From Salisapilia sapeloensis (taxonomy: Eukaryota > Oomycota > Peronosporomycetes > Peronosporales > Salisapiliaceae): DNA of 29,510 nt. The DNA lies in contig JAADVB010000227.1 of assembly GCA_023334545.1 (NCBI GenBank), positions 1-29,510 on the forward strand. The letters are read 5' to 3'. A model generated the notes under the pieces. It did not search any database. It saw only the letters and a program-made list of their open reading frames with translations, and was not told where the DNA came from. The first letter of the stretch is position 1. Every line of letters begins with the position of its first letter. A program made the translations under genes and the position numbers. Shown here in pieces: positions 16,984 to 27,000 of this stretch.

Positions 16984-19702
16984 TTAAATGTCATACATCT
17001 TGCCATCGCTCGTAGACGGCGCTCGTTTCGAGCTTTCGTCCTGATCCGGATACTCTCCATTAGGTCCATTCGAATCCGTAAAGTCACCTTGGAGCTCCGC
17101 ACCTTTGCTCTGGTGCATACGCAACAACGTCTTCAACTCATAGTGAAGGACCATAGCACTCGGTCGAGCGTTCGGTCGGAAACTCATACACCTCTTGGCT
17201 AGATCCTTGATATCGTCTGGCGTATTCGCTCCAATGGACGGCGTCTCCTTGCTCGTCACCTTGAGCACTATCAAGGCGTTCGTAATACCTTCAAAAGGCC
17301 GTCGACATGTCGCCAACTCGGTCAGCAGGATCCCGAACGAGTAAATGTCTGCCGACTCGGTGTACCTCTCACCTCTCAGCACCTCTGGCGCGATCCACGC
17401 CATCGTCCCAATCCCAGCCGTCATCGTCGCATCCACCTGCCACTCTCGACTGACACCAAAGTCACTCAGCTTGGCTTCATATTTAGGACCGAGCAGCACG
17501 TTCTTGGCTTTCAGATCGCGATGGATGATAGGAGAGCTAAAGGAATGTAGGTAGACAATCGCTTCCACTACGTCCAGAGCCATCTCCGTCTTGGACGGAA
17601 GCATGCTCGAGTTCCGGAACCAATCGAACTCGTCCGGGTGGCTCATTTCACGAGAAAGCTGTTTCTTTAGGAGCTGATCCAAGTCTCCATTCGGCATGTA
17701 CTCGAAGACGACAGACATGTCTGCCAGTGTGCTCCAACTGACACCTAAGAAGGTAACGACCTTTGGATGCGAGAACTGCGTACAGAGCTTGATCTCATCC
17801 AAGAATGCTGCCAGACACCGGTCGTCATTGGCTTTTTCCGGAAGGATGGTTTTCACGACGACGTACTGCTGGCTATACACAGCCAAGTGGATACGTCCGA
17901 AGCCTCCTTTCGCAATCACACGCTCTAACTGTACCTCTTGCATCGGAATACGGTACTTAACGAGAGCACTGTCCAATCCGTCCGATAGTTGCGTTGTCAC
18001 TTGCGCAAAGTCCGATGCTTTGGAGTACAACATGGAAAAGTCATGGGATGCATGCGATTGGAAGCTCGAGCCAGACGAGTGCCGTGCACCAGACGAACGT
18101 TTACTATTATTGAACATGCTCGGACCACGCTCCTGCGTTGGTGGAAACATTGGATGCGGCGGTTGCGACACTTTGCTGTCACGCTGAGAGTCGAACGCTG
18201 CTTCGAACGCTTCATTGTCCATGCCTTGGGTGTTAAAGGCCCGGTCGTCTTTTTGCTGCTTCTTATGACGATAGTATCGATAGCCAATGAACAAGAGAAC
18301 ACACAAAAGCACAACAAAGAGGCAAATAACGACGATGAGCGTCGTGGAGAGACCACTGTCCTCTTCTTCCGAGTCACCCATGCTCTGACTCGTGGAGATG
18401 CCGTACTTGGCTTCGAACTCACTGTCGGAGATGACACAGAGCGTGACACCGCCTTGGTTCACCTGGCCTGCGTCAGCGTCCGAGCAAGGAGAATAGGATG
18501 CGTTCGTCCGGACGTTAAAGACGTCCATGCCTCCGATCGTTTGGTAATCTGTTTGAGACACCTCGAATTCTTTCAGTGGGACATCGACCATGGTCAATTC
18601 CTTTAGCGTAAGAGGGAAGGAAACGCCATGGATGCTTTCAATGTTGTTGTACGAAAGGTTCCTATTGGTATTGCATGAGGATATGGATAGACAGGTAGAT
18701 GAGGTAGGAACGTACATTAGTACGATGGAGTTGGGAAAGTTGTAGTCAGTCAAGTTATTAAAGTTGTTCGAGTACAACATCCTACAGCATACATTAGTAT
18801 ACCGATGTAGCATGCAATGCATATGTATGACGTACAGGCCCTGGAGGTCTTTCGGAAGGTCTTCGGGAAGAGAATCAATGTTGTTCTTGGAGGCGTCCAG
18901 ATTCTTCAAGTTGGGTGGATAATACTGAACCTCCAACTCTTTCATGTTTGTATTCTGAATCGATCTGTAGGTCCAAGGATTAGTGGTAGGTAGAGACAAT
19001 GAGACAGACAAGAGCGTACATGGAAGTGATGCTGTCGACAAAATTGGCGTCCTTCAAAGTCCCCAAGTCCATGTCGTGTATGTACAAAAGTCGGAGCTTG
19101 TCGGGTAGACTCATGCCTTTGAGAGAGGTAAAGCCATTGCCACCTAGGAATAGCTGGAGAAGACTGTCTGGCATGTTGATGTCATCGAAACTCGATAGAC
19201 TGTTCCAACTCAAGTCCAGAATTTGCAAGTTAGGTGGAACAGCTAAGTCGGAGAAGGACTCGATCTGATTGCCAGCTAATCGCCTGCAGGTACACGTAAG
19301 CATTTCCACATACGAAATCGAGAGGACAGGTACATACAGCTCTTCAATGGAAGACGCCTCGTCCATATCGGGAAACTTTGTCAGTTTGTTATTTTGCACA
19401 TTCCTATTGCATCATGAGTATAAATGGTAGGTGGGCGCATGGCTGAAAGGCACGTACAAGAGGCGGAGGTCTTCTGGTAGGCTATCAATGGCCTGAATTC
19501 CGAGTTGTCCAGTAGCCAACTCGTGATCTCCCGAGACGACCAACTGTGTCCACTGGCAGCTCTCATCGTAGACGACTGCCCTAGATGAGTTCTTCGGGTC
19601 CTGCGCAAGTGTGATGAGGCCATCGAAACTACTGCAGTCGGACGCCCCCCACGCTGTCGACGCATATGCCAGCGTTATGGCCACCAACGGTAGCAGTTGC
19701 AT
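16984..19702 (-). CDS. LRR receptor-like TKL kinase, six exons
   Basis: Proposed exons, in transcript order: 19702-19458, 19403-19338, 19283-19020, 18964-18836, 18781-18716 and 18661-16984 (2,448 nt, 815 residues). All five introns are 54-55 bp and phase 2, with GTACGT/GTATGT donors and YAG acceptors. Splicing restores continuous leucine-rich repeats (for example LQGLMLYSNN and VLMNLSYNN). The signal peptide is MQLLPLVAITLAYASTAWG. The LRR ectodomain contains DLRLLNVQNN, EELRLAGNQ and LQILDLSWN. A single TM helix is at about 365-387, followed by a basic stop-transfer (YRYYRHKK). The kinase domain (about 500-765) has Lys527 (VVVK), HRDLKAKN (His637, Asp639), Asp657 of DFG and GTMAWIAPEVL, so it looks active. 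The first glycine of the Gly loop is Ala (AKGGFG), as in many TKL kinases. It is expected to be a plasma-membrane receptor for an unknown ligand. It diverges from the RNA-binding gene at 20128. Confidence 0.9.
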
Positions 19703-19711
19703 GGTCGATCG

Positions 19712-19728
19712 AAAATTTGTGGAATGGC
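19712..19728 (-). promoter_or_regulatory. Oomycete initiator plus flanking region of the LRR-kinase gene
   Basis: The minus strand reads GCCATTCCACAAATTTT, close to the classic oomycete core promoter (initiator CATTCC followed by a CAWTTT flank). With +1 A at 19725 the 5' UTR would be 22 nt before the ATG at 19702. This is the best promoter match in the window. Confidence 0.65.
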
Positions 19729-20127
19729 GGTGCAAGATGGGCACGGACGCAATCGGCGGGAAGTAGCACAGTCGGTGATGCTACTGACGATGTGGAATCC
19801 AGTGCCAGTTACTTCTACCCCCATTGGAGCTGCTGGTGTGGCGGAAGGCAGGAGCCAGTTTCTCGGTACAGTTGATGGGCGAGCTAAATATACCCCTCTG
19901 TGTTAATTCTGGCGCATGCTCCGTCTGGTTTACCACGTCATATCGGTTAAGAGTTGGATTGTTTGTAACGAGTCAGTCTTTTGCTAGAATACATACACTT
20001 CATTAAAAAAACACACGGATAAAGCATGGAGCATTGGATAAAGTGCACAAGCACATACAAATTTAAGGTACAAGACTGGCTAAAGGGACACTTAGAGTGC
20101 TCTTCTTGAAACCACAGAATTAGTAGT
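19729..20127. other. Divergent promoter region
   Basis: It separates the LRR-kinase gene (minus) from the RBM26/27-like gene (plus). No clear initiator was found for the plus-strand gene; an A-tract (attaaaaaaacacac) lies near 20003. Short ORFs here are antisense to the kinase's first exon or have no features. Confidence 0.5.
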
Positions 20128-21981
20128 ATGGACGCGGAAGATAAGGACGCTTTGCGCGAGTGGCTGGAACGCACGCTCGAGCCACTGTATGCAGACTTGT
20201 ATGTATGTATTATAAAATTTATCACTCACCTCGGATATCTAGATGTGATGCTGATCCGGAAGTGCTTGCCAAGTACGTCTTGGCGCTCGTTCAGAATGAT
20301 CCGCAAAAGCCTGGACTGCAGGAAACGTGCGTCAGTAAGCTCGAAGAGTTCCTCGCAGACGGTGAGCATACACACACACTACTTTGCGCTTCGGCTCCAA
20401 CACATCCTTTACATCCTACACGTTCAAGAGCATATCTTCTCACACTTAAAATGTAGAAACGGAGAACTTTGTCGCTCGATTATTCAAGGCCATCGAGACG
20501 AAATCCTATAAAGAAGGCACAGAAGAGTTGAGTGTCGACAACAACCATGCTAGTGACGCTCCTGCGCGGCATGAATCAGAATCTGAGTCCTCCGCCCATG
20601 GTAAGCGGAAGCGACATCGACAGTCCGAGTCCGAATCCGAGCACCACGCACGCAGTCCTCCTCCATCCGAAGAAGACCACCATTCGCATCGACCGCACAA
20701 GCGCGCGCAGTACGACTACCAGAATCAGAATCAGATGCCGCCGCCCTATATGCAGCACGGTCGGCATGGAGGCGATCGGAGGCGGCCGTACGGCATGCCA
20801 GACTGGAATATGCCGCCTCACATGCCTGTGGGTATGTGGCCGCCACCTTATGGTCCGATGGGTCGAGGCGGTGGACGATTTGGACCGATGCCACCAATGG
20901 GAGGTATGCCACCCATGCCCAACTACCCGATGGAAGGTCGTGGTGGACACTTTGGTGGTCGAGGCGGTCGCTACCGGTCTGGAGATGAGAATGGAGAGGA
21001 GAAAGAGGAGACCGGGGCAAAACGGACTCTACGTGTGATCCACGTCGACCCCAAGTACGTCAACATGACCAAGCTAAGTGCTCACTTTAGTCGTTTCGGA
21101 GACGTCGTGAACGTCCAGATGCGTCCAAAACATCGTAGTGCATTCGTCCAATTCGCGAACGAGTCGAGTGCTACAAGAGCATTCCACTCGCCCGTCCCAG
21201 TCTGCAACAACCGTTTTATCGAAGTCAAGTGGGCTAAGTACGACACGAATGACTTGCCTGAGAATGATGATAGTGGCAATGTGGAAGAGACTAAAGAGAC
21301 GGAGGAAGTGAAGACGGCGGAAGAGTTGGCGGAACAGGGCAAGAGGATCCTGGAGCAGAAGAGAGCCATGTTGGAGAAGCAAAAGGCCTTGAGAAAGCAA
21401 AAGGAAGATCTCGTACGGAAGCAGTTGGACCAGCAGAAACTCATGCTGGAAAAGATGAGTCAGCAGCCAGATCAGTTCTCAGTGGATGACAAGAGGGCGC
21501 TTTTGAATAAAATCACCAGTCTCTCGGATGAGCTCAAGAGTCTGTCGGAGACCACGGTGTCTCGGGAGGCGGACAACGGAGGCAGAGGAAGAGGTCGTGG
21601 TCGCGGACGTGGTCGCGGTCGCTTTGGTCGTGGCGGTAGATCCAACACGCTGGACAACCGCACGACTGTCGTCCGTGTATCTGGTCTCGGAGACGACTTG
21701 AAGAGCTCCGAGGCGCTGAATCAGCACTTTGGCTCGTTTGGAAGTGTGGAGCAGGTGGAGGTGAATGGAGATGCGGAAGCACTGGTCAAGTTTGGCGACC
21801 GGTATGGCGCGGAGGCAGCGATGCAGCACGGGAAAACGGCTGGGGAAACCCAGTTGACGCTGGAGTGGGCCCCTGCGAGTGTACTTGCGAGCGACTCGAA
21901 CGAAGAAGTCAAGGTATATGATTTTTTATATGTATGTGAGAAATGATGTCTGACGATGTGCGGATGTAGGCGAGCGAGTAG
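20128..21981 (+). CDS. RBM26/27-like RNA-binding protein, four exons
   Basis: Proposed exons are 20128-20198, 20243-20361, 20457-21913 and 21970-21981 (1,659 nt, 552 residues); introns are 44, 95 and 56 bp. The first two splices rebuild an N-terminal PWI-like domain: LEPLYADL+CDADPEVLAKYVLALVQ, then FLAD+ETENFVARLFKAIETKSY. This parallels human RBM27 (LLEPICDADP..., FLQKETSGFVDKLFE). A Ser/Glu/His/Arg-rich segment and a Pro/Met/Gly-rich segment follow, then RRM1 (about 253-330, with VIHVDP and SAFVQF). Next come a charged coiled coil (about 345-410), an RG-repeat box (about 440-458) and RRM2 (about 466-532). The C3H1 zinc finger of animal RBM26/27 is absent. Homologues (fission yeast Rmn1, human RBM26/27) work with the MTR4-linked nuclear exosome adaptor, so nuclear RNA turnover is the likely role. 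The last exon is only four codons including the stop; reading through intron 3 would give a slightly different C-terminus. Confidence 0.87.
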
Positions 21982-24021
21982 GATCTTTTTTTACATTTTT
22001 CACCTTTGGTATAAGTGGTCTTGGCTCTGGCGTACCACCCTACGAGCAAGAAGGACATAATACAAGCAAGTTGATACGACGAAATTGTGCAAAATAAAAA
22101 GATATTTGGAGTTGACTAGTTTTGCTTGGTGCTGCTTTCCGTTCTGGAAGAGATTGTTTTGATGTGTGGAAGGATGCGGGTAGATACTTGAGACAGTGTT
22201 TGATGCTGTTAATATCATATCATGAGCTGGAAGAAGATAGTCATCGCGTCGGTTACCAATGGTGAAGGAAGATGTTTGATAGGTCTTTTGAGGAAAACGT
22301 GCTTGTCGAGGCTGGATGAGATCCAATTGAACTCGACGCATATTTGGAAGGTAGACTTGCTAGGTAGAATCTATTGCTAAACAGTTGAACTGTTCGCACG
22401 ATACATCTCGGGTCGCACATCTTGCAGTGTGCAGTAGCAGTATTTTTGACCGTCTAGTAGCTGTCTAGCTATACATCCGCTTTGACTAATGATCGAGCAA
22501 TTTTATAAAGGCAGAAAGTAGATTGTACGGATATCAACAGATAGCTAGGACTAGAAAAGAGTTGATACAAAAGAGTTTTTTACTTGGTCATTGCTCGGTT
22601 GTATCATGCTAACAGCGAAAGCAGAAGTTACGGTCAAATCCTTCAAGTAGGTATTGATGTACACAAAGCTTTGATGTATCTTTAAGACAGCAGGGTATAG
22701 ATAGTGTTTTAATGCTGCTCGCAGCTCACGTACGTGCGACAAACAAGCTTCTCTCAATACGCATGGGCATTTGCTACGTGGTACCGTCCAGATTGAATTG
22801 GAGAACTAGATTTCCTTCGTGTCTTCTTGTAAGCTTATGACAAAGTCGATTAAAGGCTCACAGCTAACTGACCACAAACCAGATCTGTGCAAGCATGATG
22901 CAAGCGTGAAAGTCTTACTACGGAAGCTTTATAGAGGCAATATTCGAGTGCAATCACGAAGCTGCGCAAGCTATCACTAGCTCAAGATAAAACACCATAC
23001 ATTCGATGGACTTGGACAAGATACGTTCCAGATAAAAAGGCATTGCAACAAGACTGACAGCTACAAGCTTCAAATCTCTCTGATTAATGGATATGTCTGA
23101 TAAACTCTATCTTGTAGCACATCATGAATCCCATCCATTCAGCTAAATCGGGTAGGACTTCATGTCGACTAGACGTCGGATATAATCAGGTTGCTGTTTT
23201 GAGCTAGTACGCCAGCACTTGCACTGACTGCCTCTACGTTCCTTTCAATTTATCGCGCGATCACTGATATGCCTGCGCCTTTCTTCGTGCAAGAAACATT
23301 GCTCTTCCGCGTCGTCGTCGCATACAGTACACCTACATGCTGTGTTTGTAACTTTTGACTTGGTGACCTTGGTGTCAGCATTGATTGGTGGCATCTCGAC
23401 TGTGATGGACTTTCCTTGTGCCTTCCTCTCCGCGTGTACCTGCTAGTGTAGCTTTACACGCTTACGTGGAAGTTTTCACTACTTTGAAAGCGACGTGGAG
23501 GAGAAGGTTCAGACTTTCCTCGAACCCCAGAAGCCATTTGAGGTCGTGGTATCGCCTATTCAAGACGCTTCCGGAGTCACACCCGTATCAACTGTCTCAT
23601 CCCACCCAGAATCCATTCTCAATCTTGGCATCAAACTTGAAACATTCGCTCCACCCACCATGAATGCACCAGACACGATCGTTGCCTTCCTAGGCACCAC
23701 CTCGCGTAGTGCGTATCCATTTAAACTCGAAATAGAATAGCAGCTCCATCTATTTACTATCTCAACTTGCACCAATCACACACAAGCATAAAGAGCGAGG
23801 TAGGTTTAAGGTTTATTCCTCGTCCCAGCATTCAAAGTTGTAGATTACACCCACCACGGGGTAGGTTTATTCTGGCGACATTTGGACGAATCGACCGGTA
23901 GCTACGATCGGAATTTGCACCTATCCACTTCGTCCTATCAGTTCGATTCACTTGCGTAATCAAAGCGTCGAGCACTCGTGGTCTGAGTCTAGTCGCTTCC
24001 ACTTCGTAACTCGTCGTACTC
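21982..24021. other. 2-kb intergenic region
   Basis: No convincing gene is present. The A/T-rich left part (22000-23150) holds only short shadow ORFs. At 23495-23740 a plus-strand frame of 81 codons is open but begins at GTG, and is open upstream only to a TAG at 23444. Its sequence (FEVVVSPIQDASG, DTIVAFLGTT) matches no family I know; it could be a last exon of an unrecognised gene. The stretch next to 24022 should contain the flippase promoter: TTCACTTG at 23947-23954 matches the initiator at seven of eight positions. Confidence 0.5.
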
Positions 24022-27000
24022 ATGGCGAAGGGCAACGGCTTGCCGTTCTCGTTGACGAAAGACACAAAACCTCCGCGTAATAACAGTCGATTGCGACAGA
24101 CTATTGCCTCGCCATCGCCGTTCGGGAGTGGCTCGTCCTTCACATCAGTCACCAACGCCGATGCGAGAAGCCAAGAACAACGTGCTTTAGCGTTTGCACG
24201 GCATCAAACAGTGGAAACGTTGCCACAAGTGCCTCCAGAAGCAAGGCTGCATCCGCTCCAGCCATCCCGCGACCTCTTTCGAACGTACACCGAGTCTGAC
24301 CTGAATGCACTCCGAACGAACTATTATACAACTGGCGAAGGCAGTACGAGTGACTACAACCGGCATGTCGGAGATGATTATAATGGTCCGCTCACACCAC
24401 AGACACCGAGGACGCCTAGAACACCGAGGACACCCTCTCGAACGCCATCGAGTGCAGCAATAAGGAGGCGAGTGAGTAACTGGGGCTACCGTGTCTTCAC
24501 GAGACCATTGCCTCGGTCCTTGCGATGGCACGCGAATGGCAGAAATTATACTCGGTACATGACACGAGGCAATACGGCCTCCTTACAAACGCGTTTGCGT
24601 AAGAAACGAGAGCCTTCGTTTAATGAAGCAGACGAAGGGCCAGGCCTATCAGCCTCAGTAGAAGATCCTGCACTAGTACCTCAGCGTTCTATGAGCAGCT
24701 CTGTCCTGTCGATGGAAGCATGGTTTAACTCTGCTGCCGAGACGATGGGGTACGAAGTCAAAGGCGAGTCCAGTCGCATTGTGAGTATCAATGGCGGAGG
24801 ACCGGCGGACTTTAAAGACACCGAGCCAGTGGTCGAAGCGCCCGAGGAGGAGGAAGAGGAAGAGTTCGCAAGCAACGAGATCCATACGTACCAGTACACG
24901 TGGTGGTCCTTTGTCCCTGTCTTCCTTTACCTCCAGTTCAGCAAGACAGCCAACTTGTACTTTTTGCTCATCGGTATCCTGCAGCTGATCCCAAGCATCA
25001 GTCCAACCGAAGGCGTACCTCTCCAGTTCATTCCACTCACAATCGTCACAGTCATCGACGCACTCTTTGCTGCGTACGAAGACTACAAGCGTCATGAAGC
25101 AGATGATGAAGCCAATTCCACCAAGACTGTTGCGTTCAATCGTTTCTCTAGTCAATTTGAAACATGTGAGTGGCGGGATCTCAAGGTCGGTGATTTTATT
25201 CGACTTGAAAATCATGAAACAGTCCCAGCAGACGTCCTGATTCTAGCTGTGACACCTGCAGAAGGTAGCAACGCAGGAGGAGCTGCTGGTGTCTGCTACG
25301 TCGAGACGAAGAATTTGGATGGAGAAACGAATCTCAAGCTCCGAGAAGCTCCGTCCAAATTATCCCACGCCATGTTCTTAAATGAAGAGAACGCTGACAA
25401 GGTCGGATTCGGCTACGTCGAGAGCGAGGCACCGAATGGAGATATTAACAAGTACTCTGGAACCATGTACCTCGATGGTTTTCGAGACGACGACCTCTTG
25501 TCTGGACTGGAGAACGGGAAGGAGCGGCAGGGGATGGGACTGAATCTAAAGAACATGCTGTTACGAGGCAGTCGCGTTCGGAACACAAAGCAGGTGTACG
25601 CCCTCGTGGTGAACACTGGTGTGGACTGTAAGATCATGCGTAGCTCTGGCGACGGATTCGCCGTCAAGGTGAGTAGCATCGACGAGATGACAAACCGCCA
25701 GGTTATCATGGTCGTCATACTACTCGTCATCATCTGTCTCATCGGTGCAATTGGCAACCAATTGTGGTCGTGGGATGACATGGGCGCGTCGGAAAAGAGC
25801 CACGAGATGTTGGATGACAAGCTGACACAGACTGCGATTGGTGCCTTTGTCTATTGGTTCACTATGCTCGCGTCCATGGTGCCGATCACGCTGTACGTGT
25901 GCATAACGCTCGTGAAAGCTCTGCAAGGGAAGTTCATGCAGATGGACCTGGACATGTACGACCCGGCATCCGATTCGCCTATGCTCGTCCGGAACATGCA
26001 GCTGAATGAACAGCTAGGACAGATCTCTCATGTCTTTTCCGACAAGACCGGGACGCTCACATGTAACATCATGGAGTTCCGCAAGTGCAGTATTAACGGC
26101 GTTAAGTACGGCAAAGGCACGACTGCCATCGGTCGAGCAGCTCGCATGCGAGATGACTTTGTCGGCGATCCTGTGTCGGAAGAAGAGGACGATGATTTGG
26201 ACGTGAAAGAGATGGTGGAGAACGTGAACTTTAAAGACGCATCATTCTGGCAGCATATCGGAGGACAATCCACTCAGTCGACGTACATTCGCGACTTTTT
26301 CCTCCACTTGGCGCTTTGTCACGGCGTCTTGATCGAAGAGGATGAGGAAAAGCATGAGATCAAGTACTCTGCGTCCAGTCCGGATGAACAAGCACTCGTA
26401 TGTGGTGCCAAGTACGTCGGATTTGAGTTTGTAAAGAGAGAACCAGGTAGCGTCTGGGTGAAGAATCCAGAGGGACAGGTCGAGATTTATGAAGTGCTGG
26501 AAGTATTTGAGTTTGACAGCGCTCGGAAACGCATGACAATCGTCGTCCAGCGTCGAAGGAAAGACACGGAGTTGAGGCAGATGACGAGCAGTGACGACGA
26601 CGAAGGAGATGAAGTGCTTATCTTGACGAAAGGAGCCGACAGTGCCTTGGTGCCGCGGCTGCAAAGTGGAGAAGAGGAGCATGTGAAGAAGACGCTCGAC
26701 CATCTCGAAGCGTTTGCACGTGACGGACTTCGGACACTTGTGGTCTGCTCCAAGAAACTGACGCATTATCAGTGGCAGGCGTTCCACGTCCGATACCGTG
26801 CTGCGATTGCCGACATGAACGAAGTGGGGAAGCTGAATCGAGGAGAAGAGAATCTGATCTCGAGGCTGCAGGAGGAAATGGAGTCGGATCTACAGCTACT
26901 TGGCGCTACTGCCATCGAAGACCGACTGCAGGACGGCGTGCCGGAGACCATGGAGCGTCTGGCAATTGCTGGCATTGGCGTGTGGGTGCTTACGGGCGAC

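Noticed and set aside
18782-18835. Reading straight through the kinase introns as coding sequence
   Set aside because: The in-frame translation (for example YVIHMHCMLHRYTNVCC) breaks the LRR pattern, whereas splicing at the GT/AG sites restores perfect 22-residue repeats.
24149-25215. Minus-strand ORFs opposite the flippase gene
   Set aside because: They lie antisense to a complete P4-ATPase with all catalytic motifs and have no domain content.
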